DNA from: Acetobacterium woodii DSM 1030
GTDB taxonomy: Bacteria; Bacillota; Clostridia; Eubacteriales; Eubacteriaceae
Reading direction: 5' to 3'
Assembly: GCF_000247605.1 (NCBI RefSeq)
Contig: NC_016894.1
Coordinates: 744,001-808,000, forward strand
Length of the DNA: 64,000 nucleotides
Shown: one piece after another, positions 17,358 to 25,159 of the stretch
Numbering within the stretch: position 1 is the stretch's first letter
How the letters are laid out: every line of letters begins with the position of its first letter
The notes under the pieces: model-generated
Seen by the model: the letters and a program-made list of their open reading frames with translations, nothing else
Told to the model about the DNA's origin: nothing
Database searches by the model: none
Made by a program: the position numbers and the translations under genes

Positions 17358-17948
17358 TCAAGTTTTATTTGTTGATAAACGATTGCGTTTCTCATTTATA
17401 AATTGACCAAACATTTCTGAATTACCTTGGAGGAATTGAGATTTTTTAATAAGAAAAACCATTTTTGTGGAATTGGAGACAAGAATGAAGTGATCATTTT
17501 TTTTAGAAAAATATTGAATATCAGAATAGGTGTGATTTATAATATCGGAATATTCAAAGTGATCCGAATAAAAGGTTAGATTGCCTGAGATATGGCCTTT
17601 TATTATGACTTTGATTCGTTCCGAGTCTTCAGCAGTTCTCTTCTTTTTTAGTAGAATAAGTTGTATTGGCGCAATATGGTATTGAGTACCAATGGTTTTA
17701 TTTTGTAGAGTGTAGGGGAGACTTAAAGTGTGAATCGCCATGCTTAACGCAAGTATACCAATAAGTATGCGAAAAAAGATATTTAAATTATCTAAAATAA
17801 TGAGTGATGGAAAAATACAAATAAATAAACATAAAAAAATGATAACACGCCACTTTTTGTAGGGTGTTCCTTCGAATACATACTCTTTGGCAGCATTAAA
17901 AAGTTCTTCTTTTGTGCAATCAATTTCAACGATAAATTCAGGTTCCAT
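17358..17948 (-). CDS. YcxB-like membrane protein, paralog 3
   Basis: A 196-residue member of the second subtype. The first 15 residues (MEPEFIVEIDCTKEE) and the last 30 (QFLQGNSEMFGQFINEKRNRLSTNKT) match paralogs 5 and 6, but the membrane region and middle (FEGTPYKKWRVIIFLCLF, TIGTQYHIAPIQLILLKKKR) are strongly divergent. Promoter at 18046-18074. Divergence between conserved ends suggests exchange of the central part or diversifying selection. Confidence 0.75.
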   Translation of the reverse strand: MEPEFIVEIDCTKEELFNAAKEYVFEGTPYKKWRVIIFLCLFICIFPSLIILDNLNIFFRILIGILALSMAIHTLSLPYTLQNKTIGTQYHIAPIQLILLKKKRTAEDSERIKVIIKGHISGNLTFYSDHFEYSDIINHTYSDIQYFSKKNDHFILVSNSTKMVFLIKKSQFLQGNSEMFGQFINEKRNRLSTNKT

Positions 17949-18308
17949 CGTTTATCTCCTTTAACGTGAGTTTCCAAAGCTCTGAAAGACCGTGCCAAGA
18001 GCATTGAAAATTTTTGAATATTTGAATGAAGTGGTTAATACTATAATTTTATCATTCATTATTGCGGAATACAAAGCGAAATGACAAAATAAAAATTAGG
18101 TATGAGTGAGCCATTGGAAGAATTTAAAGGAAAGATAATCGCGATTATTCATAGAAATGATGATGTAGAAGATAAGTGGGTAGTTGCCCCAGAGAATATG
18201 ATGATTTTATTGGAAGAAATTATTGATAAAACGCATTTTCAAGAGCAATACTTTGATTCGTATATTGAAATGTAAATTTTAGATACAACCGTCCTCTTGA
18301 GTTAATAT

Positions 18309-18932
18309 CTATTGAGAAGTATTGTCGCGTTGACCCGGGCGCGCCGCCTGATATTTTTTATCCAAAAATGTTCGGAATTCTTCTGGAGTTCCTTTCAGAA
18401 AAAGATTTTTTTTAATGAGAAAAATCATTTTATGTTCATGAACAAAGATAATAAAATGATCATCTTTTTCGTATACAAAGTGAATGAGATAGGTATTGTT
18501 CAGCAGGTCCGAGTATTCAAAGTGGTCGGAATAAAAAATCAGTGTACCTGAAATATGCCCCGTTTTTATGGTTTTTAGCCGCTCCAAATCTTCAGGACTA
18601 CCACTTTTTTTTAACATTAGTAGTTTTTTTAGACTAATATTATATTGCGTTGCAATGGTACGATATTGCCAAATATAAGGAACACTGAAATAATAAAGAG
18701 TTGCGGATAGAAAGTATAAAGGGATGCAAAAACGCAAAAACGCATTAATATAGTGGGGATAAAAAAACGGAAAAAACAGAAAAAAAAGTGATGGAAAAAA
18801 ACCGACAATAAAACAAAAAATAAGTACTTTACTTGCGGTAGGATAAGAAGTTGACTCATACCGATAATCATAGCAGGCCTTAAACAGCTCGGCTTTTGTG
18901 CAATCTATTTTAACGATAAATTGAGGTTCCAT
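18309..18932 (-). CDS. YcxB-like membrane protein, paralog 4
   Basis: A 207-residue protein that differs from paralog 2 at only a scatter of residues (for example FIVKIDCTK and KNLFLKG). Same two membrane segments and YcxB-like domain. Promoter at 19030-19058 with -35 TTGTGT. It lies exactly 1752 bases from paralog 2, so it arose by the unit A/B duplication. Confidence 0.75.
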   Translation of the reverse strand: MEPQFIVKIDCTKAELFKACYDYRYESTSYPTASKVLIFCFIVGFFPSLFFLFFPFFYPHYINAFLRFCIPLYFLSATLYYFSVPYIWQYRTIATQYNISLKKLLMLKKSGSPEDLERLKTIKTGHISGTLIFYSDHFEYSDLLNNTYLIHFVYEKDDHFIIFVHEHKMIFLIKKNLFLKGTPEEFRTFLDKKYQAARPGQRDNTSQ

Positions 18933-19109
18933 CGTTTATCTCCTTTAACGTGAGTTTCCAAAGCTCTGAAAGACCGTGTCAAGAGCATTGAAAATTTTTG
19001 AATACTTAAATGAAGTGGTTAGCACTACAATTTTATCATTCATCGTTGCACAACACAAAGCGAAATGACAAAATTAAGCTGCCTGTTTTAGTGATGAAGT
19101 GATTATACA

Positions 19110-19700
19110 TCAAGTTTTATTTGTTGATAAACGATTGCGTTTCTCATTTATAAATTGCCCAAACATTTCTGAATTACCTTGGAGGAATTGAGTTTTTCTA
19201 ACAAGAAAAACCATTTTCCTAGAATGAGAGACAAGAACGAAGTGATCATCTTTTTCATAGAAGTACTCAATGTCTAGATAGGTTTGGTTTATAATATCAG
19301 CGTATTCAAAGTGATCCTGATAAAAAATCAAAATACCGGTAATGTGTCCTTTTTTCAAAATTTTGATCTGTTCCAAATCTTCAATAGTTCTTCTTTTTTT
19401 CATTAAAGATAGTTGTTTGAGACTAACATTATTTTGATTTATAATGATAAAGTATTGTAAAAAAAGTGGCATGTAAAAAAAATAAAGAATCAAAGCTAAA
19501 ACGAATAGCGCGATGCCAATACTCAAAAAAATATTAAAATGATGTCTAAAAAAAAGAAAAGGAATCATATCAAAAACGTAAAGAAAAACGACAATTAATT
19601 TTCCGTATTTATAAAACTTTATTTCATTAGCGTACTCATAGCAGGTTTTATGCATTTCTTCTTTTGTACAATCAATTTCAACGATAAATTCAGGTTCCAT
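19110..19700 (-). CDS. YcxB-like membrane protein, paralog 5
   Basis: A 196-residue second-subtype paralog: MEPEFIVEIDCTKEEMHKTCYEYANEIKFYKYG, two membrane segments, then HITGILIFYQDHFEYADIINQTYLDIEYFYEKDDHFVLVSHS. Almost identical to paralog 6 and not to paralog 3, although it occupies the position homologous to paralog 3 in unit B. Its -10 box is changed to TAAACC (19798-19803), so it may be expressed weakly or by read-through from paralog 6. Confidence 0.75.
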   Translation of the reverse strand: MEPEFIVEIDCTKEEMHKTCYEYANEIKFYKYGKLIVVFLYVFDMIPFLFFRHHFNIFLSIGIALFVLALILYFFYMPLFLQYFIIINQNNVSLKQLSLMKKRRTIEDLEQIKILKKGHITGILIFYQDHFEYADIINQTYLDIEYFYEKDDHFVLVSHSRKMVFLVRKTQFLQGNSEMFGQFINEKRNRLSTNKT

Positions 19701-19877
19701 CGTTTATCTCCTTTAACGTGAGTTTCCAAAGCTCTGAAAGACCGTGTCAAGAGTATTGAAAATTTTTGAATACTTAAATGAAGTGGTTAGCACTACAGGT
19801 TTATCATTCATCGTTGCACAACACAAAGCGAAATGACAAAATTAAGTTGCCTGTTTTAGTGATGAAGTAATTATACA

Positions 19878-20468
19878 TCAAGTTTTATTTGTTGATAAAC
19901 GATTGCGTTTCTCATTTATAAATTGCCCAAACATTTCTGAATTACCTTGGATGAAGTGAGTTTTTTTAATAAGAAAAACCATTTTCCTAGAATGAGAGAC
20001 AAGAACGAAGTGATCATCTTTTTCATAGAAGTACTCAATATCTAGATAGGTTTGGTTTATAATATCAGCGTATTCAAAGTGATCCTGATAAAAAATCAAA
20101 ATACCGGTAATATGTCCTTTTTTCAAAATTTTGATCTGTTCCAAATCTTCAAGAGTTCTTCTTTTTTTCATTAAAGATAGTTGCTTGAGACTAACGTTAT
20201 TTTGATTCATAATGATAAAGTATTGTAAAAAAAGTGGCATGTAAAAAACATAAAGAATCAAAGCTAAAACGAATAGCGCGATGCCAATACTCAAAAAAAT
20301 ATTAAAATGATGTCTAAAAAAAAGAAAAGGAATCATATCAAAAACGTAAAGAAAAACGACAATTAATTTTCCGTATTTATAAAACTTTATTTCATTAGCG
20401 TACTCATAGCAGGTTTTATGCATTTCTTCTTTTGTACAATCAATTTCAACGATAAATTCAGGTTCCAT
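19878..20468 (-). CDS. YcxB-like membrane protein, paralog 6
   Basis: The most upstream paralog, 196 residues, almost identical to paralog 5 (offset 768 bases). Same architecture of two membrane segments and a C-terminal YcxB-like domain ending INEKRNRLSTNKT. It has an intact promoter (-35 TTGTAT 20589-20594, 17-base spacer, -10 TAAAAT 20566-20571). Confidence 0.75.
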   Translation of the reverse strand: MEPEFIVEIDCTKEEMHKTCYEYANEIKFYKYGKLIVVFLYVFDMIPFLFFRHHFNIFLSIGIALFVLALILYVFYMPLFLQYFIIMNQNNVSLKQLSLMKKRRTLEDLEQIKILKKGHITGILIFYQDHFEYADIINQTYLDIEYFYEKDDHFVLVSHSRKMVFLIKKTHFIQGNSEMFGQFINEKRNRLSTNKT

Positions 20469-20594
20469 CGTTTATCTCCTTTAACGTGAGTTTCCAAAGC
20501 TCTGAAAGACCGTGTCAAGAGATTTGAAAATTTTTGAATACTTGAATGAAGCAGTTGATATTATAATTTTATCATTCATTATTGCGGAATACAA

Positions 20595-20960
20595 ATCGAA
20601 TACAAAAAATAAGCTATCCGATAACGAAACAATTTCTTAAAACAGACTGCCAAACCATTGGAGATGGATTTTACAAAGAGCTTACCTAAGTATAGTAAGC
20701 AATAGTTATTTGGATAGGATCAGTTTGAAGCGGGCTGTTTAAAATAGTTGTTTGTGATATCAGAATGATATTTACTATTTACAAATATTATTTTAAGAAA
20801 TAAAATAGAATAATAGCAGTATGGAAAAAACTGGGGATGTCTAATTTATAAAGTTTAAATAGGGTTATCTTAATCAATATGATTTTGATCAAGATTGTTT
20901 ATAAGAATTCAATTTTCATCTAAATGAAGATGATAATTATTTTAAGAAAAGAGATGCAAA
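20595..20960. other. Gap between paralog 6 promoter and the C_GCAxxG_C_C gene
   Basis: AT-rich sequence with no gene or structured RNA I can recognise. It must hold the promoter of the following gene. Confidence 0.4.
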
Positions 20961-21476
20961 ATGAATAAGGAAAATGATAAAAGTCAATTAGTCAGCGATT
21001 ATGCAATTGAAAATTTTAAGAATGGATTAAACTGTGCAGAAAGTGTTTATGATGCATTGATACGTGCGGGTGTTCTAGATGTTCCCAAAGAAACAGTGGC
21101 TATGTGTACTGGCTTTGGCGGTGGAATAGGGCTTTATGGGGAAACCTGCGGGGCTTTGTCAGCAGCAGTTATGGCCAATAGTGCCATTTATGGCAGAAAG
21201 GATCCCTGGAGTATTGATGCTAACATTCGCGGTTCTGAAGTCGCGCAAAAATATTATCGGCGTTATAACAATCTTGTCAGAGAGTTCAAAGAAGCTAACG
21301 GCTGTACAACGTGCCGTGCTATCGGTGCGCCTTATGCGGATTGGCATGGGAAAGACAGACGCGTACATTGTCTGAAATTGATTGGGGCAACAGCGAAACT
21401 AGCCTATAAATACCTGCAAATTCCTCAGGATGAGGCTTTTGAGCTGCCTTATGGCGAAAATATGGGTCAGTGCTAA
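20961..21476 (+). CDS. C_GCAxxG_C_C family redox-type protein
   Basis: A 171-residue protein with the family signature: an early Cys (LNCAESV), then GFGGGIGLYGETCGALSAAVMA containing the C-GA-x-x-A/G block, a CTTCRAIG pair and a late HCLKLIG Cys. These conserved cysteines suggest a redox-active or metal-binding role, but no function is established for the family. Single gene, followed by a terminator at 21506. Confidence 0.85.
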   Translation: MNKENDKSQLVSDYAIENFKNGLNCAESVYDALIRAGVLDVPKETVAMCTGFGGGIGLYGETCGALSAAVMANSAIYGRKDPWSIDANIRGSEVAQKYYRRYNNLVREFKEANGCTTCRAIGAPYADWHGKDRRVHCLKLIGATAKLAYKYLQIPQDEAFELPYGENMGQC

Positions 21477-21505
21477 TCAGAAGGCGCGGCTACGAAGCTA
21501 TTAAA

Positions 21506-21535
21506 AACCTGTTACGCAAAGTAGCGGGTTTTTTG
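21506..21535 (+). terminator. Terminator after the C_GCAxxG_C_C gene
   Basis: The arms AACCTGTTAC and GTAGCGGGTT with a following T-run; same family as at 6450 and 44378. Confidence 0.75.
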
Positions 21536-21724
21536 TGGTTAAAGTTTCGCGAGGACTGTAGATAGTTAAATTCTAAAGTGGATGATCAAACAGTAAACGA
21601 AATAACTTTTAAAATTATTATTAGAGGACAGATTTGACTGACCATATTTTTAGAAACTGAGAACAAAATGCCCGCGAATATGATATAATTTTTTTAATTA
21701 ATATCATGGGAAGGGAATGAAAAA

Positions 21725-23131
21725 ATGAAAAAGAAAATTGCTTTATTTCTGGCATTATGTTTGCTGATGGCATCATCTTCCGGTTGTTCACAAAAATCGA
21801 CGAAACCAACGGCTAATCCGGATGTGTGGCAAACTGTATCCGATGCCTATGTTTATTGTCTGCCCCTTGTTTTGGTAAACGAAACGATGGTAGCGATGAC
21901 AAATACTGTTGCTGCCAATAGTACCAGAGCCCCTATCAATCAGCTGATTCACGCCAAAGGTCTGGCTACCGCCGCATCAAAAGATATTGTTACTCCCAAT
22001 GTTGACACCGTTTATTCACAGGTGTTTCTGGATCTTTCGGAAACGGCCATGGTTTATGTCAAACCAAAAACAGAGCGTTTTTGTTCAGTCGAAGTCATGG
22101 ACGCCTATACCAATGCGGTATCCATTCTTGGTTCTGGCGGCGATACCCAGGAACAGCAGACCTACTTGTTTACCGGCCCAAACTATAAGGGGCCTGTGCC
22201 TGATAAGATGAAACAGGTATCTCTGCCCACTAACCTGGCTTGGATTTTGATTCGGGTTGTTTGTAATGGTGACGCCGATCTGGACAATGTCTATGCCATT
22301 CAGAATCAGATGCAGCTGATTCCATTGGATCGCTATCTTTCCGGGGAACCCGATAATCCTCCGGCGGGAACTTATAATCCAGAAAATGATTTCGTCCCCA
22401 TTACACATGTCGATGCAATGACACCGCAAGAATTTTTTGATCTGGCTAATCAGTTGATGGTCAATAATTCGCCAACGGCAGCAGATGCACCCTTGATGAA
22501 AACCTTAAGCAGTATCAACGTCGGCCCCGGATGTACATTTGATTCAGCTGTTTTGGGAGAAGATGCTTCTAATCAATGGAACAATATGGTGTCTAATTTG
22601 ACCAGCGTTTTAGCAACCGATAGTGCTAAATTTTCAGTAGCACTGGGCAGTTGGAGTTATTTCGGGGAACCGATTGCCGAGTTCGGTACAGCGTACGAAT
22701 TTCGGGCGCTGATCGCAATCAATGGGATTGCGGTTAATCCTGCCACAGTGGCGATTTATCCGAAAGCTTATAAGGACAGCAATGGTGAGACATTAAATGG
22801 CAACAATGCATATACCATTCATTTTGATAAAGATGCCCTGCCGCCGACCGCGGAAAACGGGTTCTGGTCGATCACGGCTTATAATAGTGACAATTTTCTG
22901 ATTGATAATGAATTGAATCGTTATTGTATCAATGACCGGAGCGGATTTACTTTAAATCAAGATGGTTCATTAGATATTCTGGTTCAGTCAAAAGCGCCAG
23001 ATCCATCGCAGCGGAGCAACTGGCTTCCGGTTTCAGATGGTGATTTTCATCTGTATCTACGGATTTATCTGCCCCAAGAATCGATCCTCAATGGACAATG
23101 GTCAGCTCCGGTCATTAATAAGGTAGTATGA
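21725..23131 (+). CDS. DUF1254-DUF1214 fused lipoprotein
   Basis: A 468-residue protein with a lipoprotein signal (LCLLMASSSGC, lipobox Cys near residue 21). The N-terminal half is DUF1254 (AYVYCLPLVLVNETMVAMTNT, DTVYSQVFLDLSETAMVYVKP, WILIRVVCNGDADLDNVYAIQNQMQLIPL). The C-terminal half is DUF1214 (NAYTIHFDKDALPPTAENGFWSITAYNSDNFLIDN, NRYCINDRSG, LYLRIYLPQESILNGQWSAP). Probably anchored on the outer membrane face. It is the fused counterpart of the split pair at 10458-11692, but its codons look native. Substrate unknown. Confidence 0.85.
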   Translation: MKKKIALFLALCLLMASSSGCSQKSTKPTANPDVWQTVSDAYVYCLPLVLVNETMVAMTNTVAANSTRAPINQLIHAKGLATAASKDIVTPNVDTVYSQVFLDLSETAMVYVKPKTERFCSVEVMDAYTNAVSILGSGGDTQEQQTYLFTGPNYKGPVPDKMKQVSLPTNLAWILIRVVCNGDADLDNVYAIQNQMQLIPLDRYLSGEPDNPPAGTYNPENDFVPITHVDAMTPQEFFDLANQLMVNNSPTAADAPLMKTLSSINVGPGCTFDSAVLGEDASNQWNNMVSNLTSVLATDSAKFSVALGSWSYFGEPIAEFGTAYEFRALIAINGIAVNPATVAIYPKAYKDSNGETLNGNNAYTIHFDKDALPPTAENGFWSITAYNSDNFLIDNELNRYCINDRSGFTLNQDGSLDILVQSKAPDPSQRSNWLPVSDGDFHLYLRIYLPQESILNGQWSAPVINKVV

Positions 23132-23744
23132 TTGGATAAAAACAGCGGGCGCAAACGCCAGAAAAAATATACTTAAGACTGGAATGAGAAAGACTGACGA
23201 TAAAGGACATTGCGGGAATCGATAATAAAATTTTTAAAGAAAATGAGGATAAAGCCAATTAATACGCAGCTAAATGGTTAATCATTGTAGCTGCGATTGT
23301 TGGCATTGGGTGGATTTTTAATTCCATATTATTTGGTGGGAAGTGTTGTTTTTATGACCATTGCTATTTTTACCGGACTTTATGTTGGTTTATGGGATGC
23401 CACCAACATGATGGCCCAAATGGCTGGTGTGGAAACGCACGTTATTACCGCTTGATGATATTATAGTGGTCGCTAATGGTCGCTTTCAAAATTGGAATTT
23501 AGTCTTGCACCGCATTGAATGGGGATGTAGCAAAGGTCAGCAACTATTAACGATATGGTTGATGAATAAAGAAAAAAAGTATATAGACATCGACAATAAT
23601 GCTCGATAAAATATAAGATAAAGAAAGATATCGCAAGGTAGCAATTCTTGTTAAAGTTTCCGGGGAAATATGGGATCGTCCGAGAAATGTTTTGCATCAA
23701 ATTTATGGGTAAGATTATGTTGAAAAATCAGATGGAGGAAGATG
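23132..23744. pseudogene. Region with a decayed membrane-protein gene
   Basis: About 600 bases without an intact gene. Around 23270-23456 the plus strand gives AKWLIIVAAIVGIGWIFNS and, after a frameshift, FMTIAIFTGLYVGLWDATNMMAQMAGVETHVITA then stop, which looks like remains of a small membrane protein. I do not recognise the family. The rest shows nothing I can name. Confidence 0.3.
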
Positions 23745-24557
23745 ATGAAAACGATTAATGATTATAACCAGGCTGGTGAATATTTAGAAAAAATATTGTT
23801 ATTAAGGACAGCGCCTATTGCCATAAAATTAATTGGAAAAGATGATGAAATTCCGGTAGATGCAATAAGGCCGAACAAAGATCTGGGTAAACATATATCC
23901 TTGTGTCAGGCGATGGCGATGTCACGTCGCCAAAGAGTTACCATCCTTATGACGAAAGAGGATGAATGGTGTTGGGCGCCGTTAGTCGCCTTTGGTTTGG
24001 TCGAATGTGTTGAAGGTCAGAAGTCATTTGATGTAGTCGTTGATCATTTAGGGGTTGCTGATATGGAAGCTGCCAGAAAAATGTTTGCCTCATTTCCACG
24101 TCTGGAATATGGAAAATACAAAGGGATTCTAATTGCGTCCTTAAGCACTGCTCGATTTGAACCTGACTTAACGCTGATTTATTCGAATCCGGCGCAATTA
24201 AGAAGCATTCTTTTTGCTGTAAAAAATCAATCTGGTCAGCTAGTGAAATCTGAGTTTGATGCGATTGATTCATGTGTTTATTCAATTGTAAAAGTAATCC
24301 AGGAAAACCAATATCGGATTACGATTCCTGATCCCGGTGAATATGAACGATCATTAGCTCCGGAAGATGAGATTATTTTTTCAGTACCAAAAGATAAAAC
24401 CAAAGAATTGATTTTAGGACTCAAGTTTTTCGACGAAATAAAATTGGGTTATACACAGTTTCAGATGGAAATGAAATCGGATTATGCTCGCCCGGATTTT
24501 TATAATACGTTGTTTAAAATGTGGGATCTTGAAGAAGGGGAAGTTTGGAAAAAATAA
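23745..24557 (+). CDS. DUF169 family protein
   Basis: A protein of 270 residues started at the second of two adjacent ATG codons (23745), 6 bases after GGAGG. It matches DUF169: an N-terminal LLLRTAPIAIKLIG, Cys in SLCQAMAMSRRQRVTI, the EDEWCWAPLVAFGLVE block with a conserved Cys, and DPDLTLIYSNPAQLR-like FEPDLTLIYSNPAQLRSIL. The family is frequent in anaerobes and has conserved cysteines but no established function. It stands alone before a terminator. Confidence 0.8.
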   Translation: MKTINDYNQAGEYLEKILLLRTAPIAIKLIGKDDEIPVDAIRPNKDLGKHISLCQAMAMSRRQRVTILMTKEDEWCWAPLVAFGLVECVEGQKSFDVVVDHLGVADMEAARKMFASFPRLEYGKYKGILIASLSTARFEPDLTLIYSNPAQLRSILFAVKNQSGQLVKSEFDAIDSCVYSIVKVIQENQYRITIPDPGEYERSLAPEDEIIFSVPKDKTKELILGLKFFDEIKLGYTQFQMEMKSDYARPDFYNTLFKMWDLEEGEVWKK

Positions 24558-24650
24558 TCGTTTAATATAATATCCGGCATAAAATGATTGAGTTTGGATC
24601 AGAACGGCGATAAAGCGAGTGACAATATAAAACCTTAATAGCATTAAAAT

Positions 24651-24690
24651 AAATTTGGCAAAGGCTACTTTGTCAAATTTTTTTTTGTAG
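24651..24690 (+). terminator. Terminator after the DUF169 gene
   Basis: The arms AAATTTGGCA and TTGTCAAATTT with a long T-run. An almost identical hairpin without an intact gene lies at 28060. Confidence 0.7.
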
Positions 24691-24845
24691 CTTTAATTTA
24701 TTCATAAAAGCGAATAAATTGTTGATACCATAAAAACCGACAAAGCATAAGCTGATGAAGGAGTAAAGTGCAGGATCGGGAAGAATAAAAGAAATCAAAA
24801 TAGCGTGATAAATCGTCTTTGAAAGTTTTAGGTTATCAATAGCGA

Positions 24846-24990
24846 ATGGGATTGTTTGTTTGAAGAAAAATAAAAATGGCTTAAATCTCAGTTTAGAAAA
24901 AGGATTCTCTGTTATAACTTTTTATGGGCCAACCAACAACAGTAAGCTTTAATGCTTTCTGTTATTTGATTGACCGTTTTTGGTTGGTTA
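24846..24990 (-). pseudogene. Recombinase gene fragment (middle region)
   Basis: The minus-strand translation gives HKTNQPKTVNQITESIKAYCCWLAHKKL and, after a frameshift, ENPFSKLRFKPF...KQTIPF. The intact recombinase at the left edge has HKTYKPKTVKRKIASIKAFCGWLVYEDK followed by DNPFTKLNLKFQ and RTIPLD. It is a decayed internal piece of a sister gene. Confidence 0.65.
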
Positions 24991-25159
24991 GTTTTATGAG
25001 GGAAGAGAGGCTTGTTTGATCAATATGATTACCCTATTCACGGCAGTTTAGCAATTTTTGGTAGTTCTAGCGTTATGAAAGGACCGGGAAACGGAAAGAT
25101 TAATTGGCACCACAATAATAATATCACAGGATTTAAAAAGAAATTTAATGGAGACAACG

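Larger units (their letters stand above)
16344..18095. repeat. Tandem duplication unit A (1752 bp)
   Basis: Unit A carries the 3' part of the pyrophosphatase-like gene, paralog 2 and paralog 3. Gene starts and ends in unit B (18096-19847) are offset by exactly 1752 bases (16557 to 18309, 17358 to 19110), and the promoter boxes align as well. Confidence 0.8.
18096..19847. repeat. Tandem duplication unit B (1752 bp), with truncated pyrophosphatase-like gene
   Basis: Unit B begins inside the copy of the pyrophosphatase-like gene (18096-18275 matches 16344-16523), so this copy has lost its start and is a pseudogene. It then carries paralogs 4 and 5. A further 768-bp unit (19848-20615) repeats paralog 5 as paralog 6. 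Confidence 0.8.

Noticed and set aside
23427-23609. 60-residue ORF
   Set aside because: Out of frame with the decayed membrane-protein relic, no ribosome binding site.
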